The position numbers were made by a program, and so were the translations under genes. The notes under the pieces are model-generated. The model worked only from the letters and a program-made list of their open reading frames with translations. It was not told the origin of the DNA and ran no database searches. From SH-MAG3 sp036374995 (GTDB taxonomy: Bacteria > Gemmatimonadota > Gemmatimonadetes > Longimicrobiales > RSA9), in the NCBI GenBank assembly GCA_036374995.1, contig DASUSS010000013.1, positions 62,001 to 126,000 on the forward strand: 64,000 nucleotides of DNA. The letters are read 5' to 3'. Each line of letters opens with the position of its first letter. Position 1 is the stretch's first letter. This document shows, piece by piece, positions 1 through 7,817 of the stretch.

Positions 1-774
1 GACCTGCTGAAGGGCGGGGGCATGGCCCGGCTCGCCGCGCCGGCACGCGTGTTCGCGCTGCTGATCTCGGACGTGGTACACAGCCCGCTCCATGTCATCG
101 CGTCCGGCCCGTTCTCTCCGCCCGTGACGACTCCGAGCGCTGCTCTCGGCGTGCTCGAGAAGTACGGCCTGGAGGCGGCCGCGCCCGGCGCACTGAGAGC
201 CGGTCTCGAAGCGTCGCCGATCGGCTACGAACACGTGACGGTCCGGGTCATCCTCGACAACCGCACTGCCATCGGCGGTGCCGCACGTGCAGCGGCGCAG
301 CTCGGCTACGACGTCTTTGTCGACGAGCAGCCGCTGACCGGCCCTTCACGCGATGCGGCCGCGCACATCGTGTCCCGGGCGATCGGCACTGCGGAATCGC
401 TGGTATCTTCGGACACTCGGATGTGCCTGTTGTGGGGCGGGGAAACGACTGTGGTGGTGAGCGGTGCGGGCACTGGCGGCAGGAATCAGGAGCTGGCGTT
501 GAAGGCCGCGGTCGCACTGCGCGGCGTCGCGCGCATCACGGTCGGCTCCATCGGGACGGATGGCGTCGACGGACCTACGGACGCGGCGGGAGCGGTCGCG
601 GACGGCGGAACGTGCGCGCGCGGCGCCCACGCAGGCCGCGACGCCGAGCTCTCACTTCAGCACAACGACAGCCATACGTTCTTCGCGCACGCGGGCGGTC
701 TCATCCGGACCGGAGCGACCGGCACGAACGTCATGGACGTGCAGGTCGCACTCGTCGATCCGCCCTACTCGTAG
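1..774 (+). CDS. Glycerate 2-kinase (MOFRL family), 5'-truncated by window edge
   Basis: C-terminal 257 residues of a glycerate kinase, which phosphorylates D-glycerate to 2-phosphoglycerate in the cytoplasm. The reading frame is open to base 1, so the ATG at 22 is internal. The segment LLISDVVHSPLHVIASGP matches the family's conserved LxxSDVxGDxxxVIASGP region. The C-terminal MOFRL part shows GGETTV (about residue 146), GTGGRNQELAL and GTDGVDGPTDAAG, which are hallmarks of the nucleotide-binding half. The stop overlaps the stop of the convergent Spy-like gene by 10 bp, so no terminator fits between them. The family call is secure. The physiological pathway (glyoxylate or serine cycle) cannot be told from this fragment. 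Confidence 0.9.
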   Translation, partial: DLLKGGGMARLAAPARVFALLISDVVHSPLHVIASGPFSPPVTTPSAALGVLEKYGLEAAAPGALRAGLEASPIGYEHVTVRVILDNRTAIGGAARAAAQLGYDVFVDEQPLTGPSRDAAAHIVSRAIGTAESLVSSDTRMCLLWGGETTVVVSGAGTGGRNQELALKAAVALRGVARITVGSIGTDGVDGPTDAAGAVADGGTCARGAHAGRDAELSLQHNDSHTFFAHAGGLIRTGATGTNVMDVQVALVDPPYS

Positions 775-1301
775 CCGCGCAGCCGCTGATACAGCGTGAT
801 CTGTTCGCCGGTCAGCAGTGCAGTCTGCTCGATGTGCGCGCGCAGGTGGACGGCGCGCAGACGCCCGTTCAGCAGCGCAACCTTACCGGTGAGCTCGTCG
901 AGCGTCTGTGCGTCGATGTGGCGGTGCGCAAAACGCCTGTCCAGCTCCCGCTCCAGTTCCACGATCTGCTCGCCGAGTGCGGTCGCTTCGCGTTGCATCC
1001 CGTCGAAGATCCGCGACGTCGCCTCGCGCTGCGCCTCCGTCAGCCGGAGCTGGTCCGCCAGCTCGAGCACATGGCGCGGGCCGGGATGACCGTTGAGCTC
1101 CGCCGCGAGGGCGAACCCCATGCCGGCGCCCGTCAGATAGTCCTGCACGGCAGCGGAATCCAGCGCCTTGATGTCGCGCGACTGCATCCCGGAATACGGC
1201 GAGTGGCTCGCATGATCGTGCGTCTGCTGTGCCGCAGCCGCACCGGGCACGAGCGTGACGAGGGCGAGGACGAGCAACGCTGCGATGCGATGGGCACGCA
1301 T
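765..1301 (-). CDS. Spy/CpxP-like periplasmic protein (LTXXQ motif)
   Basis: 178-residue secreted protein. The start at 1301 gives a clean signal peptide (MRAHRIAALLVLALVTLVPG, cleavage near AAAA-QQ) with GGAG about 12 nt upstream. A longer frame to 1391 would add 30 non-signal residues. The body is helical and charged, with LRLTEAQREATSRIF corresponding to the LTxxQ motif of Spy/CpxP-type chaperones, followed by a long amphipathic helix rich in E and R. A His-containing N-terminus (THDHASH) could bind metal, as in metal-sensing relatives; that is inference. It probably acts as a periplasmic stress or metal-responsive chaperone. Sequence similarity in this superfamily is weak, so function is tentative. 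Confidence 0.75.
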   Translation of the reverse strand: MRAHRIAALLVLALVTLVPGAAAAQQTHDHASHSPYSGMQSRDIKALDSAAVQDYLTGAGMGFALAAELNGHPGPRHVLELADQLRLTEAQREATSRIFDGMQREATALGEQIVELERELDRRFAHRHIDAQTLDELTGKVALLNGRLRAVHLRAHIEQTALLTGEQITLYQRLRGYE

Positions 1302-1416
1302 GGGTCGGTCTCCGTTGATGTGTGGGGCTGAACAGTAACGGGGCGGCGGAAGGAAGGTCCAGTCGGTTTCGTTCATGACAGCGCGGGCCACCGCTGCTGC
1401 GGCGCCCGCGCCGGGC

Positions 1417-1605
1417 CTACCCCGCGATCACGGCCGGAGCCGGGACCGGGGCTGCCTCCTCTGCAACCGTCGCCGTCTCCTCCTCGACCTGAACGCTGAG
1501 CACGTGCTCCGCGTAGAAGCCGAGTGACAGCGCGAACGCGGCTGCCATCAGAGACCACTTCACCGACCGGTTGTCCCGCTGCGTCAGAACCTCTCTGCGA
1601 ATCAT
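1417..1605 (-). CDS. Small single-pass membrane protein, unknown function
   Basis: 62 residues from ATG 1605, which is preceded by GGAGG at 6-10 nt; the longer frame to 1689 lacks such a site. The N-terminus is basic (MIRREVLTQRDNRSVKW), followed by one hydrophobic helix (SLMAAAFALSLGFYAEHVL) and an acidic Ala/Pro-rich tail. The positive-inside rule puts the tail outside the cytoplasm. No family recognised. It lies between the Spy-like and cyclophilin genes, all on the minus strand but with gaps above 100 bp, so an operon is unproven. Confidence 0.55.
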   Translation of the reverse strand: MIRREVLTQRDNRSVKWSLMAAAFALSLGFYAEHVLSVQVEEETATVAEEAAPVPAPAVIAG

Positions 1606-1732
1606 CGTGCCCTCCACCGCCTCTATGTCCTCGCCGTCCACGCCGGCGCTCTTGCACATTGGACGCGGCCACCGGAGAAAGAGTTGCAATCGTGCGTCCG
1701 GAGCCCCTTACGAACGACGCGACCGCGCGGTT

Positions 1733-2410
1733 TCACGGGCCGGGCTGAACGACTTCCGCGTGCCGGATCGAGTCGAGTCGCGGGAACCGGTCGGCGAGGT
1801 AGTGGTTGCCGTGAGAGGCGATGCATCCGAATGAGGGGCCGCTACCTTCCGGCGCGACCTCGCCGTAGCCGGAATACAGCCCGAACAGGACCTCCATCCC
1901 GTCCACCACCCGGCCGATCGGCGCAAACCCCTGGGCATCCAGCATTTCGTTGCCGCGATAGCTGAAGAACAGCTGCGTGGTCCGTGTGTCCGGACCCGCC
2001 ATCGCGAAGGACAGTGTCCCGGCGTCCGTCCGCACGCGCGGAGGGTCGTCCGGCAGCGGCCGCTCCGCCCAGACGCTGTCGACGGCCGGCCGGCCGCTCA
2101 TCCCGAACTGCGCGGCGAAGCCGGGCAGCACCCGGAAGAAGCGGGCGCCGTCATAGAACCCCTGGCTGGCGAGGTTGTAGAAGCGGGCGGCGCCGAGCGG
2201 CGCCCACTCCCGGTACACCCGGACCCGGACGCTCCCGGCGGAAGTCTCCATGACGACGTCGAAGGAGTCCGGCGGCGCGCGGTTCATCAGCGGGGCGTCC
2301 GGATTCAGGAGCGCGTGATCGGCCGGCAGGTCGGAGGGTGGCGGTGCGGATCCGCATGGATCCCCGCCGCAGGCGGCGACAGACAGCAGCGCGAGCAGGG
2401 CGGTTCTCAT
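1733..2410 (-). CDS. Cyclophilin-type peptidyl-prolyl cis-trans isomerase, lipoprotein
   Basis: 225 residues. The start at 2410 gives a lipoprotein signal, MRTALLALLSVAACGG, with lipobox VAAC and acylated Cys about residue 14. The cyclophilin domain follows from about residue 50 (FDVVMETSAGSVRVRVYREWAPLGAARF), with the FFRVLPGFAAQFG strand, the TLSFAMAGPDTRTTQLFF core and the FAPIGRVVDGMEV region. The usual catalytic FHRVIPGFMIQGG is seen as FFRVLPGFAAQFG, so the His is replaced by Phe but the catalytic Arg is kept. It is expected to isomerise prolyl bonds in periplasmic proteins while anchored in a membrane. The divergent neighbour is a large barrel protein, and the shared 130-bp intergenic region should carry both promoters. 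Confidence 0.9.
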   Translation of the reverse strand: MRTALLALLSVAACGGDPCGSAPPPSDLPADHALLNPDAPLMNRAPPDSFDVVMETSAGSVRVRVYREWAPLGAARFYNLASQGFYDGARFFRVLPGFAAQFGMSGRPAVDSVWAERPLPDDPPRVRTDAGTLSFAMAGPDTRTTQLFFSYRGNEMLDAQGFAPIGRVVDGMEVLFGLYSGYGEVAPEGSGPSFGCIASHGNHYLADRFPRLDSIRHAEVVQPGP

Positions 2411-2540
2411 GGCCGGGATTCTAAGCCTGCCGCGGCGGCGCCGAAACCGGTCGGCCGGCACGCTCGGCGCGGGCGGGAAACCCCCCGGCGCACGGCCGCG
2501 TATTGAATGCACCGACCTGCTTTCCCGGATTGTGAACCTC

Positions 2541-4817
2541 ATGCGACAGATCAGCAGTCGTGCTCTGACCGTGGCGCTGGCCCTCGCCGTCGCCGCGCCG
2601 CTGAACGCCCAGCGAATGTCGGCGCCACCGACCGCCGCCGATTCGGCGGCTGCCTTCGCCGATGGGGGCGCCGCGGCGCTCTTCGGCCGCGCGCGCGCGG
2701 CCCGGAAGCGAACGGACGAATCGATCCTGAGCTATTCCGCGGTCGTGCGCAGCCGGCTCGCCGCAGGGATGCGGATGCCGCTGAAGGACCGCACGATGTT
2801 CCGGCAGGAGTCCGCGGCGCGCGTACGCTGGAGCCGTTACGCACCGCACGTGGTCGAGATGCTCGCCAGCCGGGAGCAGCATCCGGGCGGTGTCGAGGTC
2901 CCCGATGGGCCGAGCGGTCCCGGTATCGACGAGCTGTTCGACCCGTCCGATGACCGGCTCTATTTCGGGCTCGGCGGCTCGCGCCGGGACAGCGTGCGTG
3001 CGGCACGGCGGGACAGCATCCGGGCCGCACGGCGGGACAGCGTGCGGCTGGCAGGTGGTGAGCCGGCGGACACCGTGGATGATGACGATGACGTCTCGTT
3101 CTGGATCGAGCACCCGCTCGGCGATGCCGCAGAACGGCATTACCGCTTCGCGAGCGGCGACACACTCACGATCCGGCTCCAGGACGGCAGCATCGTGCGC
3201 GTGATCGAGCTGCGCGTGACACCGCGCCGCGACGACCCGCACACCGTGCGCGGCACGCTCTGGATCGATGCCGCGAGCGGCGCGCTCGTTCAGGCCGCGT
3301 TCCGGCTCGCGCGCACGGTGGACATCCTGCGCGACTTCCACTGGTCCGACCCGGACGAGCTCGAGGATGTCGACAAGGTGCCCGGCTTCCTGAAGCCGTT
3401 CGAGTTCGATGTGTCGCTCGTCACGGTCGAGTATTCGCTCTGGGAGATGCAGCACTGGCTGCCGCGCACGATGCGCGTCGAGGGCATGGCCCGCGCCGGA
3501 ATCCTGAAGTTCCCCGCCTCGTTCGACATCGGCTACGACATGCTGGATGTCGTGATCGAGGGCGATTCCGCATCGGAGGTCGCCGCGGCCAGTGCGGCCG
3601 CCGCGGAGTGGACGACGCAGCAGGACTCGCTCCGCACGATCAACCGCCGGAGCTCGGGCCAGAGCTTCATCGTCATCCTGCCGCGCGACTCGATGCGGCT
3701 GCTCAGGAGCGAGATGCTGCCGCCGCCGATCTGGTCCGATGCGCCGGGTTTCGCGACGCGCGAGGAGCTGGAGTCGATGTCGGATCGACTCGCGTCGCTC
3801 GGCGGTGCCATCCAGCGGGAGTCACCGGCTCGCCTCGGCTGGGGTCTCGGCGAGGCGGACATGGTGCGCTACAACCGGATCGAGTCGCTCTCGATCGGGG
3901 CGCGCGGCGTCGTCGGGCTGCGCGAGGCGGAGCTCAGCGGGACGTTCCGCATCGGCGCCGCGGACCTGCACCCGAACGCCGAGCTGCTGCTGCGGCGCGA
4001 GACCATGCGGCGCTCGCTCGAGCTGCGCGGGTACCACGAGCTCGCGACCGTCGACGTGTCGCGCGCGGCGCTCGGCCTCGGCAACTCTCTCTCCGCTCTC
4101 GTGCTGGGACGCGACGCTGGCGAGTACTATCGCGCCAGCGGCGCCGCGTTCACGGTCGCACCGCCGAGCATGCGCCGGCGAAGCTGGGATGTCACGGCGT
4201 ACGCCGAGTATCAGAACGATGTCCGCCGCCACACGCACGTCGCCCTGCCGCGACTGTGGAACGACAGCGTGTTCCGGCCGAACATCACCGCGGCCGAAGC
4301 CATGCAGTACGGCGGCCTGCTCCAGCTGCGGCCGTGGTGGGGTACCGATCCGCTGCGCGCGCAGTTCGGCATCGAGCTGATGCTCCAGGGCGAGACCGGT
4401 GACTACGACCTCGCCCGCGGCAGCGTCACCCTGCGCGGTGCCGCGCCGCTCACCCGCCGGATCCGGATCGGCGCGGAAGCCGCCGTCGGCTCCGCCACCG
4501 GCGATGTCACACCCCAGCGGATGTTCTATCTCGGCGGCGCCGGCACGCTGCGCGGCTACGAGCCGAGTACGGTCGCCGGCACATCCATGGCGCGGGCACG
4601 GCTCGAGATCGGTCGGACATCTTCCTTCGGCGCGCTCACGTTGTTCAGCGACTGGGGCTGGGCGGGAGACCGCGACGACATCCGGAATGCGAATCAGCGC
4701 TGGTCCGTCGGCGCGGGCGCGTCGGTGCTGGACGGCCTCGTGCGCATCGACCTCGCGCACGGACTGCGCGCGCCGCGCGGCTGGCGGCTCGACCTGCACC
4801 TCGATGCCATCATGTGA
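2541..4817 (+). CDS. Large outer-membrane protein with Omp85/BamA-type C-terminal barrel
   Basis: 758 residues from ATG 2541, which gives a signal peptide ending about LNAQ; the frame is open from 2409, but the earlier Met has no signal sequence. The N-terminal ~480 residues are an unrecognised periplasmic domain containing three direct copies of RRDS[VI]RAA (residues 148-171) and an acidic patch. The C-terminal ~280 residues alternate like a beta-barrel and carry LGGAGTLRGYEPSTVAG, which resembles the conserved lid-loop VRGF/Y motif of the Omp85 superfamily. It ends in a beta-strand. Likely an outer-membrane insertase, secretion pore or surface antigen; the substrate is unknown. A protein with similar organisation lies at 33173-35299. 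Confidence 0.75.
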   Translation: MRQISSRALTVALALAVAAPLNAQRMSAPPTAADSAAAFADGGAAALFGRARAARKRTDESILSYSAVVRSRLAAGMRMPLKDRTMFRQESAARVRWSRYAPHVVEMLASREQHPGGVEVPDGPSGPGIDELFDPSDDRLYFGLGGSRRDSVRAARRDSIRAARRDSVRLAGGEPADTVDDDDDVSFWIEHPLGDAAERHYRFASGDTLTIRLQDGSIVRVIELRVTPRRDDPHTVRGTLWIDAASGALVQAAFRLARTVDILRDFHWSDPDELEDVDKVPGFLKPFEFDVSLVTVEYSLWEMQHWLPRTMRVEGMARAGILKFPASFDIGYDMLDVVIEGDSASEVAAASAAAAEWTTQQDSLRTINRRSSGQSFIVILPRDSMRLLRSEMLPPPIWSDAPGFATREELESMSDRLASLGGAIQRESPARLGWGLGEADMVRYNRIESLSIGARGVVGLREAELSGTFRIGAADLHPNAELLLRRETMRRSLELRGYHELATVDVSRAALGLGNSLSALVLGRDAGEYYRASGAAFTVAPPSMRRRSWDVTAYAEYQNDVRRHTHVALPRLWNDSVFRPNITAAEAMQYGGLLQLRPWWGTDPLRAQFGIELMLQGETGDYDLARGSVTLRGAAPLTRRIRIGAEAAVGSATGDVTPQRMFYLGGAGTLRGYEPSTVAGTSMARARLEIGRTSSFGALTLFSDWGWAGDRDDIRNANQRWSVGAGASVLDGLVRIDLAHGLRAPRGWRLDLHLDAIM
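2982..3053 (+). repeat. Three in-frame 24-bp direct repeats
   Basis: Three consecutive 24-bp units encode RRDSVRAA, RRDSIRAA and RRDSVRLA inside the Omp85-like gene. Because 24 is a multiple of three, gain or loss of a unit would keep the frame. The unit is strongly basic and helical. Confidence 0.85.
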
Positions 4818-4825
4818 CCCGGCGG

Positions 4826-5629
4826 TCAGCCGAACAGATCCGGCTGCTCCTGAAGCAGCGCGGGATCGGCCGGCTCGAGCCCGAGCAGCGCCTGGAGCCG
4901 GCGTGCACTCTCCGGGCTGTGGCCCTGGTAGTCGTTGTTGAAGTACGCGTAGACCGTGGGCTTGTCGGGAAGCACCTCGAGGATCCGCTGCGCCCACCGT
5001 GCCAGATCCTCGTCGCGCTCCGCGACCAGCGCCGTGCTCAACTCCTGATGTCGCGGCGCTCCCATCCACCGGATGTACTGGAAGCGGCCCGGTGCCCGCG
5101 CTGCAACGGACAGCGCCCCCGCGCTGTTCAGCCACGGCCCCACGCTCACCGCCAGCGTGACGTCCAGGTCGCGCAGCAGGTCCATCGTCCGGTCGTCGAA
5201 CCAGCCCGCATCCCGGAACTCGATCGCGAACTCCAGTTCCCGCGGCAGCGACCGGACGAACGCATCCACCGCAGGGCGCTCGCGCGGCGTCATGTCCGGC
5301 GGCAGCTGGATCAGCAGCGGCCCGAGCTTCTCATCCAGCTCGGCCGCGCGCTCGCAGAACTCGATCAGCAGGTGATCCACTCCGACGAGTCGCGCGTCGT
5401 GCGTGATGTCGCGCGGCAGCTTCGCCGTGAACGTGAAGCCCGGCGGAGTCCGCTCGTACCACGAGCGGAACCGGCCCTCCGGCGGCATCGCATAGAACGT
5501 GGAGTCGATCTCGACGCTGTCGAACAGACGGCTGTACAGCTCCAGCCGGTCACCCGTCTTCGTCCCGCGCGGGTAGAACACACCGCCCCAGAAGTCGTAG
5601 TTCCACCCCTGCGTCCCCACGTGAATCAT
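4826..5629 (-). CDS. DUF72 (YecE-like) domain protein
   Basis: 267 residues from ATG 5629; an alternative ATG at 5671 adds 14 residues. I chose 5629 because YecE-family proteins begin directly with the first strand IHVGTQGWNYDFWGGVFYP, seen here. Other family features are FDSVEIDSTFYAMP, FTFTAKLPRDITHD, LLIQLPPDM and the C-terminal VYAYFNNDYQGHSPESARRL. The fold is a TIM barrel of unknown biochemical function; a cytoplasmic location is expected because no signal is present. The stop lies only 8 bp from the stop of the convergent barrel gene. Family confidence is high, function unknown. Confidence 0.9.
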   Translation of the reverse strand: MIHVGTQGWNYDFWGGVFYPRGTKTGDRLELYSRLFDSVEIDSTFYAMPPEGRFRSWYERTPPGFTFTAKLPRDITHDARLVGVDHLLIEFCERAAELDEKLGPLLIQLPPDMTPRERPAVDAFVRSLPRELEFAIEFRDAGWFDDRTMDLLRDLDVTLAVSVGPWLNSAGALSVAARAPGRFQYIRWMGAPRHQELSTALVAERDEDLARWAQRILEVLPDKPTVYAYFNNDYQGHSPESARRLQALLGLEPADPALLQEQPDLFG

Positions 5630-5712
5630 GCACCGCACCCCGCAGTAGTGCCGCTCCCGCCCCTTGGCCATGCGCCCGACGAGCGCCTGCTCCCCTACCC
5701 TCCCGGATTCCG

Positions 5713-6444
5713 CTAGCTGCCGAGCCTCTCCACCCGACCGGTCCCCGTCACCGTCTCGTCTACTGCCGGCGAGCCGTAGTAGCGCAGATTGCCACTCCCC
5801 GACAGCACCGCCCTCAAGTAGTCACGCACGCGGATCGTCGCGTTGCCGCTACCGCTGATCGCCGCATCCGCCTCGAACGCGTTCAGCTCCTCCGTATTCA
5901 CCCGGCCCGACGCACTCATGCTCAACCTCAACCGCTCCACGTCGCCGGAGGCCGTCACGTCGCCGGCGCCCGAGCTGAAGACGATGAGCGAGTCCGCGAG
6001 CAGCGAGGGCAGATTGATGTCGCCCGAGCCGCTCGTGTTCACCTCGAGCCGGTCCGCGTTCAGCAGATCGCCGAAGATGAATCCGCTCCCCGATGAATCG
6101 ATGCGCCGCAGCATCCGCACGTCGACCTCCACCACCATCTCCTGGCGCGGCCGCAGCGTCACGTCATCCGTGTAGATCCGCAGCACTCCGTTCCGCACGT
6201 GCGTGCGTATGTATGGAATCAGGCTCTCTTCCGCCCTCACCCACACGCGGTCATTGGACGCATACAGGATCTCCACATCCACGTTCGTGCTGTTCGAGAT
6301 CGCCGTGAACGACCCGACCGGTCGCGACTCGTAGACGACCGGCCCGCGTCCATCGATGATCCGGTCCCCGAGGATGTCCGTACACCCGCCGAGCACCAGC
6401 GCGCCGCCGGCGAGCACCACGGCGAGTCGAATTTTGTTCCGCAT
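5713..6444 (-). CDS. Secreted lipoprotein with GIN (DUF2807) head domain
   Basis: 243 residues from ATG 6444. The lipoprotein signal is MRNKIRLAVVLAGGALVLGGC, lipobox LGGC, Cys 21. The body is the GIN/DUF2807 beta-helix-like fold: repeated SGSG/SASG turns (SGSGFIFG, TSGSGDINL, SSGAGDVTA, MSASGRVN, ISGSGNATI, LSGSGNLRYY, VTGTGRVE) spaced about 15-20 residues apart. Domains of this type are described as putative autotransporter-adhesin heads. Here the protein is probably a lipid-anchored surface protein. A TATAAC hexamer (minus strand, 6479-6484) lies at a plausible -10 distance, but I see no convincing -35. Confidence 0.85.
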   Translation of the reverse strand: MRNKIRLAVVLAGGALVLGGCTDILGDRIIDGRGPVVYESRPVGSFTAISNSTNVDVEILYASNDRVWVRAEESLIPYIRTHVRNGVLRIYTDDVTLRPRQEMVVEVDVRMLRRIDSSGSGFIFGDLLNADRLEVNTSGSGDINLPSLLADSLIVFSSGAGDVTASGDVERLRLSMSASGRVNTEELNAFEADAAISGSGNATIRVRDYLRAVLSGSGNLRYYGSPAVDETVTGTGRVERLGS

Positions 6445-6958
6445 GCGTGTCACTTTGTTCGAGAATCCCAACCGATCCGTTATACGTCGAAACGGCCCGG
6501 CGGGTTCGTTCGTCACTCTGCGGAGTGCGTGTCCGCCGGCATGCGAGCTCCGTGGCACGGTGCATGTAAGTCCTGAGTGGCACAGCGACGATGCTGTGAG
6601 TTCGGCGGCAACGCGGCCGCCATGGCGGATAAGGAGACGCATCACGGTCATGAAACCGCGACGCCGAGGTGATGCGGCGAGTCCGGCGCAGCGCGCACTC
6701 GCCTCCGTCCGCCGTCCGCCCGGCCGTTCCGCCGGCCCGGTCATGCTCGTCCTCGCCATGACCGGTGCGGTGCCCACAGGGCGCTCGCGCACATCCGAAC
6801 CCCCAGTGTCCATCACCGGCTCGCCGTCGCGGCGATTCAGCTCGTTCGCGGCAGCGCCTGCTTTCTGATGCGGGTGGCATCACAGAAACGGGCGGTGCCG
6901 CGAACTCACGAGGAATGCCGCGATCGCGAGCCGGCGATGGGCGCTGCCGCTGCGCGTT
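6445..6958. other. 514-bp gene-free interval with a long hairpin at 6841-6912
   Basis: Frames here have no start with a ribosome site and no recognisable domain, and I see no tRNA. The left end should hold the promoter of the GIN lipoprotein. The right end holds the extended hairpin described separately, which follows the redoxin stop. Confidence 0.5.
6841..6912 (-). terminator. Extended imperfect hairpin downstream of the redoxin gene
   Basis: Arms TTCGCGGCA (6845-6853) and TGCCGCGAA (6896-6904) pair perfectly. Flanking CTCG/CGAG (6841-6844 / 6909-6912) and inner TGATG/CATCA (6866-6870 / 6878-6882, 7-nt loop) extend the structure, with partly paired bases between. It sits 47 nt past the redoxin stop on that gene's strand. 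It has no U-tract, so it could equally be an RNA-stabilising structure. Confidence 0.45.
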
Positions 6959-7540
6959 TCAGTGTCCCCACCACGCCGGCACGTTCCCCGGCTTCCACTT
7001 GATGTTGCAGCCCAGGCTCGGCCGCTGGTCCGGCGGCACGGGTCGACCCTCCAGCACCGCGTCGAGCGCGGCCCGCAGGTCTGCGCCGGTCACGGGCACG
7101 TCGTTCCCCGGCCGGCTGTCGTCCAGCTGCCCGCGGTACACGAGCCGGCGGTCCGCATCGAACAGGTAGAGATCCGGCGTGCAGGCCGCCCGGTACGCCT
7201 GCGCGACCTCCTGCGTCTCATCGAACACGTACGGAAACACGTATCCCGCTTCGTGCTTCTCCTCGCGCATCCGATCCGGCGCATCGGCCGGATATGCGTC
7301 CGGATCGTTCGAGCTGATCGCAACGATCGCTACTCCGCGCGCCGTGTACTCGCGGCCGATCCGCGCCAGCTCGGCGCGTACATGCTTCACGAACGGACAG
7401 TGATTGCAGAGGAACATGACGAGCAGCGCCGGCGCGCCCGCGAAGTCCTCGATCGAGACCGTGCCGCCATCGACCTCCGGCAGCGAGAACGGCGGTGCGA
7501 TCGTGCCCAGCTCGAGCATTGTGGAAGGAGTGTGTGCCAT
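6959..7540 (-). CDS. Thioredoxin-like peroxiredoxin/redoxin (AhpC-TSA fold)
   Basis: 193 residues from ATG 7540, which has an ideal GGAGG 5 nt upstream. The thioredoxin fold starts at about residue 10 (APPFSLPEVDGGTVSIEDF). The active-site segment is LLVMFLCNHCPFVKHV, a CxxC motif (CNHC) where resolving and peroxidatic cysteines would lie. ISSNDPDAYP and ACTPDLYLFDADRRLVYRGQLDDSRP are typical of the thioredoxin-family group that ends LGCNIKWKPG, also present here. No signal peptide, so cytoplasmic; likely a thiol-dependent reductase or peroxidase. The ribosome site directly abuts the inverted-repeat element at 7550, so the promoter must lie within or beyond that element. Confidence 0.88.
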   Translation of the reverse strand: MAHTPSTMLELGTIAPPFSLPEVDGGTVSIEDFAGAPALLVMFLCNHCPFVKHVRAELARIGREYTARGVAIVAISSNDPDAYPADAPDRMREEKHEAGYVFPYVFDETQEVAQAYRAACTPDLYLFDADRRLVYRGQLDDSRPGNDVPVTGADLRAALDAVLEGRPVPPDQRPSLGCNIKWKPGNVPAWWGH

Positions 7541-7549
7541 GAAACCTCC

Positions 7550-7739
7550 GCGGACGCGGCACCAGATTTCTGTTATGGCGCGCGGGAGCATGATCGGCGC
7601 CCGCCGCCAGCGGCCGTCGGCAGCCGCCCGGTACGTTCAGCCGATCGCGCACGCCGGCGCAACAGCCGTTCCGCCCATCCCGCCGGCGGGCGGGACCCTG
7701 CCCGGATGAGCCATAACAGAAATCTGGTGCCGCGTCCGC
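7550..7739. mobile_element. MITE-like element, copy 1 (29-bp perfect terminal inverted repeats)
   Basis: A 29-bp sequence at 7550-7578 (core CACCAGATTTCTGTTATGG) recurs as an exact reverse complement at 7711-7739. The same pair bounds a second interval at 30828-31052. The left end shares a further CGCGCGGGAG with copy 2; the interiors otherwise differ. There is no transposase ORF inside and no clear target duplication. It lies between the divergent redoxin and methyltransferase genes. It could be a non-autonomous transposable element or a paired intergenic palindrome family. Confidence 0.6.
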
Positions 7740-7786
7740 CAGGCCGCGTCCGCCAGGCCGCGTCCGCCAGGTCGCGCCCGCCAGGT
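7731..7786. repeat. Four tandem copies of a 14-bp unit
   Basis: Unit CGCGTCCGCCAGGC at 7731-7744 and 7745-7758, then CGCGTCCGCCAGGT and CGCGCCCGCCAGGT up to 7786. The first copy includes the outer end of the right inverted repeat of the MITE-like element, suggesting the array grew by slippage from the element's tip. Confidence 0.85.
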
Positions 7787-7817
7787 CGCGGGCACGCGAG
7801 GTGCCACGCACGGACGC

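Noticed and set aside
6455..6475. tRNA T-arm-like GTTCGAGAATCC
   Set aside because: No matching stem bases on either side and no acceptor, D or anticodon arm nearby.
6251..6883. Minus-strand 210-codon frame in the gene-free interval
   Set aside because: It overlaps the GIN lipoprotein in a different frame, is Arg-rich, and shows no ribosome site or domain.
7731..7786. CRISPR-like short repeats
   Set aside because: The 14-bp units are directly tandem without spacers, and no cas genes are present.
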